From positions 682,001 through 746,000 of the forward strand of contig NZ_JAHXGQ010000002.1 in NCBI RefSeq assembly GCF_019375475.1: 64,000 bases of DNA, read 5' to 3'. A program made the position numbers and the translations under genes. How positions within the stretch are numbered: the stretch's first letter is position 1; every line of letters begins with the position of its first letter. Shown one piece after another: positions 1-10,200 of this stretch. The notes beneath the pieces are model-generated. The model worked only from the letters and a program-made list of their open reading frames with translations, had not been told where the DNA came from and did no database searches. The DNA is from Saccharothrix obliqua. Its GTDB lineage: Bacteria > Actinomycetota > Actinomycetes > Mycobacteriales > Pseudonocardiaceae.

Positions 1-70
1 CCGCTCCCATGTCGGCCCTGCCCTCCCCGACGAAGCGCTGGCCGCAGGCGCTCGCCTGCGGCCCACGGCA

Positions 71-2647
71 TTGCCGCGGATGAGGACACTATCGGCTGGC
101 CGAGCCCGGGTGCACATGGCGCTGCCGCTGCCGACCGGACACGACCGGCCGCAGCATCGGTGGCGGACCCCTTGGTGGGCGACCGGCGTCGTGCTGGACC
201 CGGACCTGCCGCTGTTCGTGCCACGCGACCTGTCCGACGAGGTCACCGCATGGATGCGGCGGGCACGGGAGCAGGGCGGATTCTTGCTACTGGTGGGCAC
301 CTCCAGCGTGGGCAAGACCCGGCTGTTGTTCGAAACCGCCCGCCGCGAACTGAGCGCCTTCCGGGTGCTGGTGCCGGACCTGGGTGACGGCGGGGCGGTC
401 AACGCCCTGGCCGAGACGGTGCCGCCGGGGCCGGTGGTGGTATGGCTGGACGAGTTGCAACGCTTCCTGCCCGGTCCCTACTTCGTTTCCGCCGACACCG
501 CCCAGCACGAGCCCGTCACTGCCGGGGCACTGCGCCGCCTGCTCGACAGCGACACGCCGGTGGTCGTGCTGGCTACCTTGTGGCCGGACTACCTCGACCA
601 ACTCCGCGCCACCGACACCGTCGACAACGTGACCAGACCCCGCCACCCTGGCTCCACCGACGTACTGGCGCTGCAACCGACACAGCTACGGGTGAACACC
701 TTTACCGAGACGGAGAAACGACGGGCACGCGAGCTGGGCGTTCAGGATCCGCGGCTGGCCATGACGGCAGCGTCGAACGCGGAGTTCAATGTCACCGAGA
801 CCCTCGCAGGCGCACCACGCATCGTGCAGCGCTATGACGAAGCCTCCGCCAGCCGGCTGGCCGTCGTCCACGCCGCAGTTGACGCCCGCCGCCTCGGAAT
901 CCAAGGCCCCCTGACCGAGGACCTGTTGCGCGAGGCCGCCCGCGGCTACCTCACCGACATTCATCCCGACGACGCCTGGTTCGACGAGGCTTTGCACGAT
1001 TTGCGTCGCAATGATCGCCGCGAGGATGCCGCCACCGCGCCTCTCCTGATCGTTCCCACCGCCGACCGGCGCGGCGTCCTCGGCTACACCGTCACCGATT
1101 ACCTCCTCCAGGTACTCCTGCGCCAGCGCCGCAGTCAACTGCTGACCGAGACGACCTGGCAGGCCCTCATCCACCACGTCAGCCATCCCGATGATCGCTG
1201 GCGCTTGGCTGACGGCGCCTTTCGTCGCCTGCAGTACCGACAGGCCGAGCACCTCTACAGTCCTCTCGTCGTCGAAGACAACCTCGCGGCCAGGCGCCTG
1301 GTCAACCTGCTGGCCATGCAGGGCAGGGAGAACGAGTTGCGAGTCCGTGCCAATGGCGGTGACTCAGTCGCCGCCATCGGTTTGGCCAACCTGCTGGCCA
1401 AACGTGGAGAACTCGAGCACGCCTGCGACGTGCTGCGACCTCACGCCGACGGTGACCGGCAGGCTGCCGCCTGGTTGAACAGGTGGCTCGAGCAGCTAGG
1501 CGCGACGCGGGAACTGCGTGACCGAGCCGAGGCTGGCGATCGCAGCGCTGCCACCAACCTGGTCGATCTCCTAGGAGGCCAGGGCAGGCTGGCAGAAGCG
1601 CGGGCCATCGCCCGGTTCAGCGACCACCAGGCCGGAGTCCGGCTAGCCGACCGGCTCATCCAAAGCGGACAGCTCCACCAGGCGCTCGACGTGCTGCGTT
1701 TCCACGCCTGCAACGGGCACCGCGAAACCGTCGAACATCTGACGAAGTTGTTGATCGAACACGGCGAGATTGACGAAGCCATGACCGTGTTGCGTACCCA
1801 CGCCCAGGATCCACGGCTGTCCACCCAGTTGAACCGGCTCCTGGCTGCACAGGGCAGGCTGGAGGAACTTCGTGCCCGTGCCGCCAACGGAAACGGCGAA
1901 GCCGCCACCTGGTTGGCAACTCGCTTGCTCGGCAAAACCGAGACCGACGACGACAAGGTCGACGAGGCACTGGAGCTCTTGCGTCCCCATGCCGACGCCG
2001 GACACCAGCCCGCCACGCGCCTGCTGAACAAGTTGCTGGAACAGGACGGGCGGGAGCAAGATCTGCGCACACGCGCCAATCACGACCACGACGCAGCTGT
2101 GCGCTTGGCGACCCGCCTGCGCCGCCAAGGCGAAATCGACGAGGCACTGTCTGTGTTGCGTGCCCATGCTGACGCCGGTCACGTGCCCGCTGCCAGCGTG
2201 TTGGCCGACCTGCTGGTACGGCAAGGGCGCATCGACGAGTTGCGCCACCGCACCAAACACGGCGATCTCACAGCGGCCGAGGCATTGATTGATCACCTGG
2301 AGAGCGAAGGTCAGAACGAACAGGCCCTAGAGGCGTTGCGCATCCATGCCCACCGTGACCACGACGAATTATGGCTGAAATTTATTAGTATTCTCCTTCG
2401 GGAAGGCAGGCTCGACGAACTACGCGCCCATGCCGAGGCCGACGACGATGTTGCCGCCGACGTCCTGGTCGGCCATTTGGAGAGTAACGGCGACGAGCGC
2501 GCGCTGTGGTACGAACTGCACGCCGGTATCCACCAAGCCGCAGATACACTTGTCGAACTGCTGCATCGCCAGGGACGGTCAGAGGAGGCGGAGAAGCTGA
2601 CTCGCTGGGGAGTAACCCCGGACGGTACACCATCGGATCCTTATTGA
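71..2647 (+). CDS. P-loop NTPase with long helical-repeat C-terminal tail (5' end possibly outside window)
   Basis: A predicted cytoplasmic STAND/AAA-like ATPase of 858 residues. The P-loop GTSSVGKT lies at about residues 76-83 and a Walker B segment VVVWLDE at about 122-128. From about residue 385 to the end there are degenerate helical repeats of about 33-36 residues (patterns such as LRxRAxxGDxxAA and QGRxxEA) resembling TPR/Sel1 units, which usually bind partners. The listed start is TTG, with an ATG three codons later. The frame stays open to the left edge without a stop, so the true start may lie outside the window. Proteins of this architecture are common in actinomycetes and often orphan. 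Function is unknown; a sensor or scaffold role is inference only. The next gene downstream is transposase debris, so no operon partner is visible. Confidence 0.75.
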   Translation: MPRMRTLSAGRARVHMALPLPTGHDRPQHRWRTPWWATGVVLDPDLPLFVPRDLSDEVTAWMRRAREQGGFLLLVGTSSVGKTRLLFETARRELSAFRVLVPDLGDGGAVNALAETVPPGPVVVWLDELQRFLPGPYFVSADTAQHEPVTAGALRRLLDSDTPVVVLATLWPDYLDQLRATDTVDNVTRPRHPGSTDVLALQPTQLRVNTFTETEKRRARELGVQDPRLAMTAASNAEFNVTETLAGAPRIVQRYDEASASRLAVVHAAVDARRLGIQGPLTEDLLREAARGYLTDIHPDDAWFDEALHDLRRNDRREDAATAPLLIVPTADRRGVLGYTVTDYLLQVLLRQRRSQLLTETTWQALIHHVSHPDDRWRLADGAFRRLQYRQAEHLYSPLVVEDNLAARRLVNLLAMQGRENELRVRANGGDSVAAIGLANLLAKRGELEHACDVLRPHADGDRQAAAWLNRWLEQLGATRELRDRAEAGDRSAATNLVDLLGGQGRLAEARAIARFSDHQAGVRLADRLIQSGQLHQALDVLRFHACNGHRETVEHLTKLLIEHGEIDEAMTVLRTHAQDPRLSTQLNRLLAAQGRLEELRARAANGNGEAATWLATRLLGKTETDDDKVDEALELLRPHADAGHQPATRLLNKLLEQDGREQDLRTRANHDHDAAVRLATRLRRQGEIDEALSVLRAHADAGHVPAASVLADLLVRQGRIDELRHRTKHGDLTAAEALIDHLESEGQNEQALEALRIHAHRDHDELWLKFISILLREGRLDELRAHAEADDDVAADVLVGHLESNGDERALWYELHAGIHQAADTLVELLHRQGRSEEAEKLTRWGVTPDGTPSDPY

Positions 2648-2806
2648 TTATCCTTCGCACATCGACCGCCAGCCCGGCGCGACGGTCCACTGCCACACCG
2701 CATAACTGCCGATCCATGCTCGACCCCGCGCGCGAGGGACATCCGCAATACCTCGACGACGCCTTCCGCGCGCCTGGCCTTGACTCCGAGCACGCAAGGT
2801 GTCCCC

Positions 2807-3111
2807 ATGTCTAATGGGACCTTGTTAAGCCGGTTGGGTGTATCCAGTGACAGTGTGCTCGTCTTGCCGGATGACGCCGTACAAGTTTCAGCCAGCGGGC
2901 GAGAGTTCGTCCGCAGAGGTGTTCAGCGGGTTCGCCAGGCGCGGGAAGGGCGAGTTGTATCTACGTGCGCTGTTGTTGAACGACGGGTACAAGTCGATGC
3001 AGCCATGGCCGAACGTCTCGGTGTGGACGTACCATCAACGGTTGCAGCAGTTCGCCACAACCTCGACACGGGTCATGTCGGTGTCCGACGGCGGTTGATT
3101 CGTTGTGAATG
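2807..3111 (+). pseudogene. IS701-like transposase N-terminal remnant
   Basis: Fragments of one protein are spread over two forward frames. One frame gives LPDDAVQVSAS and later AMAERLGVD. The other gives SAEVFSGFARRGKGELYLR, then LLLNDGYKSMQP and HQRLQQFATTS. Joined, they follow the usual N-terminus of IS701-type transposases (EVFAGLPRxDQRxxGELYxRGLL, KSMxPMAxRLG, LQQFVxxSPW). At least two frameshifts are needed and the catalytic part is missing, so this is a dead remnant. No terminal inverted repeats were seen. Confidence 0.6.
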
Positions 3112-3264
3112 GGGCAACCCGGCGGGTGGAGTCGGAGTCCCTTTCGGGCGCGGGTGGGCTACTCGGTGGACGTAGTAGGCGACTCGGCAAACCTGAAGCA
3201 GCGCGCACGCCTGTGTGACGTTGCCGCCGCTGGGCTACTCCGCCCCACTGAACCGGTTAACGGT

Positions 3265-3577
3265 TCACCGGGTCTCGTTCGCGAGGAAGGCCGCCGCAGG
3301 CCCGAAGATCTCGACGTCCTCGGCCAGACGACGGTTCGCCCGCCGCAACCGGGCCAACTCCTGGCGCTTGTCGTTGGTCAGCCCGTCGGTGCAGGTTTCG
3401 GCGTCGCGGTCGCCTTACGTTACGCATTGCCGCGTCGCGCGGTCCCGGTCAAGTCGAAATCCCGTGCGATCTGACGCACCGACCGACCACCCTGCCGGCA
3501 CAGCCCCACGACATCAGCCTTGAATTCTAAGGTGAACGACCAACGAGGCCGCGCTTCCTTCCACCCATAGGCTCCAT
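3265..3577 (-). pseudogene. IS3-family OrfA transposase remnant
   Basis: Read on the minus strand from an ATG preceded by a GGAAGGA-like site, the peptide begins MEPMGGRKR. After a one-base shift it continues RWSFTLEFKADVVGLCRQ and RSVRQIARDFDLT, the helix-turn-helix of IS3 OrfA (COG2963). After a further disruption, a third piece reads LTNDKRQELARLRRANRR and LAEDVEIFGPAAAFLANETR, the leucine-rich coiled tail of OrfA, ending at a TGA. Two frameshifts and the absence of OrfB show that it is inactive. It lies tail to tail with the IS701-like remnant, so this is a transposon graveyard. Confidence 0.7.
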
Positions 3578-3822
3578 GACGGAACATCCTTCCAGGAACC
3601 CGCGTCCCCCGATCTCAGATACACGCCAACGGGACATGCCTATTTTTGTTGTGCATTGGGTAACGTTGCCGCGAACGGCATACCGAACGTCGGTCGCGCT
3701 CCACCCTCCGACGGTGCCGAAAAACCAGTCGGCGCTGTCGCAGCAGCACCCGGCATCAATGGTGCCAGCAGAGGCCCAGCCGGTTATACGGATCTGCGAA
3801 CTGCGGGCAAGCACCGACACGG

Positions 3823-4242
3823 TCACCCAGTGTTATTACGCCATTCCACTACTGTCGGCAGTTCCGCAGTCCGCAGCCACTCCGCGACTGCGGTTTCGAA
3901 CCAGTGCAACGAGAGACCGGAGCCGGGCGGATATCCGGCATCGTCGGACTCGAACCCTGGCGACTCTGGCGCACCGACTGAGTACACCGTGCTCTGGTAT
4001 CTATCCTGATAGGCGAGGTAACCATAGCCGTCGACCACGGCCGCGTACATCTCATGATCAGGCCAGTTCTGCTCCGGAATCCAAAGTGGACGTGCGTTGT
4101 GCACCAGCCGGGCAGAATCGGCTAGCGGGTCTGCGAATCGCTCCACCCATGCCGCAACATCAACCGCCGTTCGCAATGTCGCCTTCAACCCCTCGAAGCA
4201 CCCATCGGCGTGTATCACCGACCAACCTACGGTGACACTCAT
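3823..4242 (-). CDS. Imm1-like immunity protein for the RHS deaminase toxin
   Basis: A small cytosolic protein of 139 residues from the ATG 8 bp after the toxin gene stop; an in-frame ATG at 4290 inside the toxin gene would add 16 residues. No strong ribosome site is seen, so coupling to toxin translation is likely. The C-terminal half (YLAYQDRYQSTVYSVG, then DDAGYPPGSGLSLHWFETAV, AEWLRTAELPTVVEW) fits the Imm1 family pattern: a Tyr-rich beta segment, an FP/YPP turn, then an amphipathic helix and a TG-x-P-x-x-V-x-W ending. Imm1 proteins sit directly downstream of polymorphic toxins. Position, same strand and size support a cognate antitoxin role; the family call is from pattern only. Confidence 0.65.
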   Translation of the reverse strand: MSVTVGWSVIHADGCFEGLKATLRTAVDVAAWVERFADPLADSARLVHNARPLWIPEQNWPDHEMYAAVVDGYGYLAYQDRYQSTVYSVGAPESPGFESDDAGYPPGSGLSLHWFETAVAEWLRTAELPTVVEWRNNTG

Positions 4243-4249
4243 TCGGTCA

Positions 4250-7200
4250 TCATCTGCCAACGTACTTTCGTCCTCCTTGGCGAGATCCATCGTGAACCAC
4301 CAATGTCCACCCCTGCGGCAGGAATCGGCGTAACTGCTTGTCACACGTGTTGGGCCAGCCTTCATCATGTGGATTTGTACCACACACCGGCCGGTTAATC
4401 TCAATCTCGGCGTGTTCGATGCCAAGATCCCTCATTCTCTCCACAAACTGAATCTCTACGTGACGCGCGATCCCCGCCTCAGCGTTGAGGTGGCCGCGAG
4501 TCAGCCCCAACTCGACCGCTCGCCGCCTTGCCGCCTCGTAATACTCACCCTTGCTACCGCTTTCTAGCGGCACCACATTACCTTCAGGGTCAGTCCATCG
4601 ACCATGAGCGACGCCCGGCTGCGGCGGGGGGAGTCCGTCAGCGCATCGCTTCGAGTCGTCGTTATGGACCAGAAGTCCTGCTTTGCCGACTCGATACGTG
4701 TGCAAACCGTCCACGGTCAGGTTGTGGACTCGCAGGACGTCAGTGAACGCGACAGTGCTGATTACCGTGGCGGGACGGTGGTCCGCCGTCTCGAACGAGT
4801 AGCCCGGAATCAAATCCTCGGCGGCGACCCATCGCTGGAGGGACTCCACCCAGAACGGGTGTTCGTCTGTGGCTGTGACCGTGTCTGGGCCCGCATCCGT
4901 CCAGAGAGTCACCCGATAGTTCAGCCGCTCCGACTCGTGCGACCTCGTGTCAGTGACGACGCGCACGCCGAAGTCACCCGTGGTCGGATCAGCAGCCAGG
5001 ACCTCGTCGCCGACCTTCACTTCACTGATCAGCTTGCTCGTGCCGTCAGCCATCAGTACCGGGGTGTCGCCAGCAAAGCTATTGTGGTCAAAGCTGACCC
5101 GGCAGCTACCGCTTGCTTCGCTCCTCGACCTGTCCCCTGCATCCTTCGCTGAACCGTTGCCCCGTTTGCGGCGCGGATTGAGCATGCCTAGTCCGTCACC
5201 CAGACCTGGAACTTGACTGTTGGCGAAGTCCGAGACAGCTTGCTCGCCGACTGTCTGGATAACGTTGAAGCCTGGCTTGACGATGGTGGCCTTGACGGTT
5301 TCCCAGACTTTGTTGACGTCTTGGACGTTCTCCGCCAACGCGGAGACCTTCCGGGCAGGTGCGCTGGACACAGACGACACCAGGTCTTTCCTGGCGATCC
5401 GTGGTGTCAGCGCCGCACGCAGGACTGGCATGGGGTTGTGTTTGGCGGCGTAGGCGATGGCGGTCTTGGCACGTCTGGTGACGGCTTCCATTGCGGCGTG
5501 CCTGGCGGCTGCTGCGGCAGCGGCTCGTTTGGCGGCTTGTTGGGCTGCTTCAAGGGCGGCGGTTTTGCTGAAGCCTGGGATGTTGCGGCCGAGTCGTACA
5601 TCGTCGCCGAATCTGCGTGCGCCGCCTGTCAGGTCGTCGGCGTAGCGGCTCGAGCCGGCGAGGCGGTCGCCGCGGCGGAAGGCTCCGGCGATGTCGTCGC
5701 CGTACTTGAACAGGTATTTGGCACCCTTGGCGAGTTTGCCGAACGGGACGAAGTTCGAGGCCATCCAGAGGAAGTTGCCGAGACTGGGTTTGCGGATGAA
5801 GTTGGCGACGTCGTTGTAGCCGGAGACTTCCTTGGCGACTCGGAGGGCAACCTTGCCGACTTTGCCCCAGTTCGGCCAGTGGCCGTCCGGGTCGATCAGG
5901 TCGAGGGGTCGGCCTGCGCCGTAGGTGTAGCGGTTGAACAGGGGTGACGGGCCCGACGACGCGGAGACGGTGTCTCTGGAGGTGAATCCGCCGGTGCCGG
6001 GTTGGTACCAGCGGGCGCCCATGTTGACCAGGCCGGTGGTCGGGTCGGTCCAGTCGCCTTGGAAGCCGACTTGGCGTGGGGTTCCGGTGGATGTCGTTGC
6101 CTTGCCGAACGGGTCGTAGGCGGTGGAGTCGGCGATGCCCGGGGTGGTCGGGTCGATGCCGCCGATCACGTCGCCGTGTTTGTCCGACAGGACGAGTCGC
6201 TTGTTGAGGCCCTGGCTCAGGGAGAGCAGCTCGCCGGCGACTCCGCGGCCGTAGAGGGTGTCGCCGTCGGAGACGGGGTCGATGTCGAATCCCGCGTAGC
6301 AGAACGACTTGGTGCCCCTCTTGGCGAGGCGGTCCGCTCCGTCGTACTCGTACTTGGTGGAGCCGACCTGTACCAGACGGTCGTGGGCGTCGAAGTTGAA
6401 CTTCTCTTCCAAGCCTGAGCTGGTCCGGGACGCCATGGATCCGCGGGCGGTGTACTTGTAGGTGTAGTCGCCGTCGGACTGGACGCGGTTGCGTTCGTCG
6501 TACACGGCGGTCTTGGTGCCGTTGCGGGTGCGGTTGCTTGAGGCGTCCCAGGCGTACTCGGTGGTATGGCCGCCGACTGACCACGACTTGAGGCGGTTGG
6601 CGTAGTCGTAGGTGTAGGTGTGGTCGCCCGCGCCTGCCAGGCCGGTGGTGGTCTTGCGGGTGAGGCGGTCGTTGAGGTCGTGTTCGTAGGTCAGCGAGGA
6701 GATCGTTGCCCCGGAGGAGTCCCTGATGACGTCGGACTTCTGGCGGCCGAGGCCGTCGTAGTCGAAGGTGCGGGCGCGGTCGGGGCCGTACTGCATGGAC
6801 TTGAGTTGGCCGGTCTCGTTGTAGCCGAAGGTCACGGCGATACCGGTGAGGCCGTCGGTGACGGACTTGAGGCGGCCTTTGTCGTAGGCGAACCCGGTGG
6901 TTCCTGACGCGTCGGTTCGGCTGGTGGGCCTGCTGTCGCCGTCGTAGGCGTACGACGAGGTGCAGGACGGCCCGGTGGCGGTGAGCAGGTTGTCGCGGTC
7001 GTCGTAGTCGAAGGCGGTCCGGCCGCCGGGGGTGTCGATTTCTTTGAGGCGTCCGGTTTCGTCATAGGTCTGGACGCGTTCGGTGGTGGGAGCCTCGGCT
7101 CCGGACCCGGTTTCCCGGACCAGGCGGTTGAGCAGGTCGTACTGGCGTTCGCGGACGACGGCGCCGGGGGCGGTCAGTTTGGTGACGTTGCCTGCTTGGT

Positions 7201-10200
7201 CGTAGGCGGAGGTCCAGGTGCGGTCGGGGGCGTTCGGGTGGGTGGTGGTGGCGGGCTCGACGACGGATTCGGGGCGAGACCACGAGTTGTAGGTGGTGAT
7301 GAAGCTGTTGCCGCGGCCGTCGGTGTAGCGGGTGGGGTTGTCCTTGGCGTCGTAGCCGAGCGAGGTGGTGATGGTTTCGGTGTCGGAGACCGGTTCGACC
7401 TGGCGGGTGGGACGGTCCAGCGCGTCGTAGGAGTAGGTGGCGGTGCGGTTGAGGGCGTCGGTGGCCGTGAGCACGTTGCCGGACGGGTCGTGGGTGTAGG
7501 TGGTGCGGCGCAGGATGGCGCCTTGGCCGTTGAGGCTGAACTGGCCGGTGAGCCTGCCTGCGGTGTCGTGGCGCAGGTAGCTGGTGCGACCCAGGGCGTC
7601 GCGCTGCCACACGGGGCGGCCCAGGCCGTCGTAGCCGAGTTGGAGCACTATCCCGGCGGGGTCGGTGGTGCTGGTTCGCTGGCCCAGGGCGTCGTAGGTG
7701 AACGTGGTGACGTCGCCCGACGGCGCGGTCGTCTTCAGCAGCTCGCCGGCGTCGTTGTACTCCAGGGTCGTGGTGTACGCGGCGGCGCTCGGTTTGCGTT
7801 CGAGCGCGGTCTCGGTGATCTTGCGGCCGAGTGCGTCGTAGGTCGCTTCCCGGCGTGCGCCGGTCGGGTCGGTCGTCGACAGCAGTTCGTTGTTGTGGGT
7901 GTAGGTGTAGCGCCACGTTCCGCCGACTTCGGTTCCGTTGTCGGGCTTGGGGTCCTGGCGTTCGATCACCCGGCCGATCTGGTCGTAGCGGAATCTGGTG
8001 ATCTCGCCGCGTGGGCCGGTCACTTCGATCGCGTTGCCGGCCGCGTCGTACTTGGTCGCGGTGGTGTTCTTGACCGGTGTGGACGAGCCGGGGGCGGTGT
8101 AGTCCGGGGACTCCGCGCGGACGGGGCGTCCGGTCTTGTCGTAGGCCCAGCGGGAGACGTGGCCGTTCTCGTCGCGGACGGCGGTCTGGTCGCCGAAATT
8201 GTCGAAGCCGACCAAGGTTTCGGGGCGGGTGGTCACCGGCGCGCCGCCACCGGTTTCCACTACCACCGCGGGCTTCTTGACCGCGATCTGGCGTTCGTTC
8301 TCGTCGTAGCGGTACTCGGTGGTGAACGCGGCGGGGTCGGCGCCCGCCGCGTTGCCGCGTGGGTCGGTCTCGGCGACCATCAGGCCACGTTTGTCGTAGC
8401 GTCGCGTGGTGGTGATGGGGGTCGCGCCGAACTGCACGGTTTCGGCGATCTGGTTGCCGACGTTGTCGTAGGTGTAGTCGACGGTCGTGACGGCGGAGGT
8501 CTGTACACCCGGGGTGTTGGATCCGTTGCCGGAGCGGGTGAGTCGGGTGACGTTGCCGTTGGCGTCGTACTGGTAGACCGTGCGGCGGGCGAGCCCGGCC
8601 GGGTCTTCGACGGTTTCGCTGATGCGGCCGACTTCGTTGACCGCGTGCGTGGTGACCTTGCCGTTGGGGCCAATGCGCTTGATCAGGTTGCCCGCGCCGT
8701 CGTATTCGTTCTGTTCCAGTACGACGCGTCGGGTTCCGCTGGCGGACGGGACTTCGGCGACCACCCGGAAGACCAGGCCGTTGGGCGTGTACTCGTAGCT
8801 CGTTTTGCGGCCCATGGCGTCGACGCTGCGGATCAGTCGGCCACCGAGGTCGTAGGTGTTGGCCTCCATCACCAGCAACGTGCCGTCACCCGGTGGTTCG
8901 CCGGTACTGATGCCGCCGGAGACCGGTTTGCCGTGCCAGCCGCGCAGTCGCACCTCGGCGACCTTGTTGCGGGCGGTGTAGGCGTACTCGATGCGGGTGC
9001 CCAGCGGGTCGACGACCCAGGTGCGGTTGCCGAAGACGTCGTAGCCGTAGCTGGTCTTCGCACCCTCCGGGTCGGTGACCGAGTCCTGCCGGCCGCGGTC
9101 GTCGTAGGTGTAGGAGATGGTGCGGGTCTCGCCGCCGCCGGTGAGGTCGGAGACCTCCAGTTTCTCCGGGCGGCCGTCCGGGTCGTAGGTGGTCTTGGTG
9201 AACTTGGTGTGCTTGACGCCGGTTATCGCGTTGGTGACGGGTGCGTCGGTGACTTCGGTCGGTTGGTTGCGCTCGTCGTAGACGAACTTGGTCTCCAGGC
9301 CCGCCGGGTAGGTGTCGGAGAACTCCGTCTCGCTGATCTGGCGGCCCAGCAGGTCGTACTTGTTGGTGGTGACGCGGCTTTCGGCCTCGGCGTCGGTTCG
9401 ACCGGGTTCGGTGGTCGAGTACAGGTCTCCGTTGGGGTAGTAGCGGTAGGTGGTGACCTTGCCGCGTGCGTCCTTGGTGGTCTTGAGAAGTCCGGGGGGT
9501 TCGTTGCCGCTCGGGTAGGCGGCGGTGGTGCCGTCGGTGTAGGTGTGCGTGACGGACGTGCCGTCCGGCATGGTTTGGGTGAGCAGTTCGCCGCGGTCGG
9601 TGTAGGTGGACGTGGTCAGGTACCGGTTGTCGTTGGCGTCTGTCGAGCGTCCGTCGCGGGCCGTGAGCTGCTTGTCGATGCGCGGGTCGGTGTCGTTGAC
9701 CTTGCCCGGCTCGGGTTTGTGGTAGGTGAACCGCTCGGTGTCGCAGACCCCTGGTGCGCGGCAGGTCTTGCGGGAGAGCACGTTGCCGCGCTCGTCGTGG
9801 ACCAGTTCGACCTGGTTGCCGTTCTCGTCGGTGATGGTCTGTTGGAAGCCGGATGGGTCGTAGTCGTAGGTGCGGACGCCGACTCCTTGGACGGGGCCGC
9901 CTTGCCAGTTCGGGTTGTTGACGCCTTGGCCGCCGCAGTAGACGGGTGTGCCGTCGGGGTTGGTGGTCGGCCCGGTGCACGGTGGTCCGGTGGAGGGGGT
10001 GGTGGGCACGACCGAGGGGTCGGGTCTGTCCTCCAGGCGGAGGCCGATGCCCAGGGGTGCGACGAACCGGGTGATCCGGCCGCGGATCGGGTCGTAGTCG
10101 AAGAAGTGCTGCCGGTTGCCCGGGTCGGTGACCTGGATGGTGCGCACGAGGTTGCGCACGGTCCGACCCTGCGCGTCCTGCTCCTCGGTGCCGCTGACGG

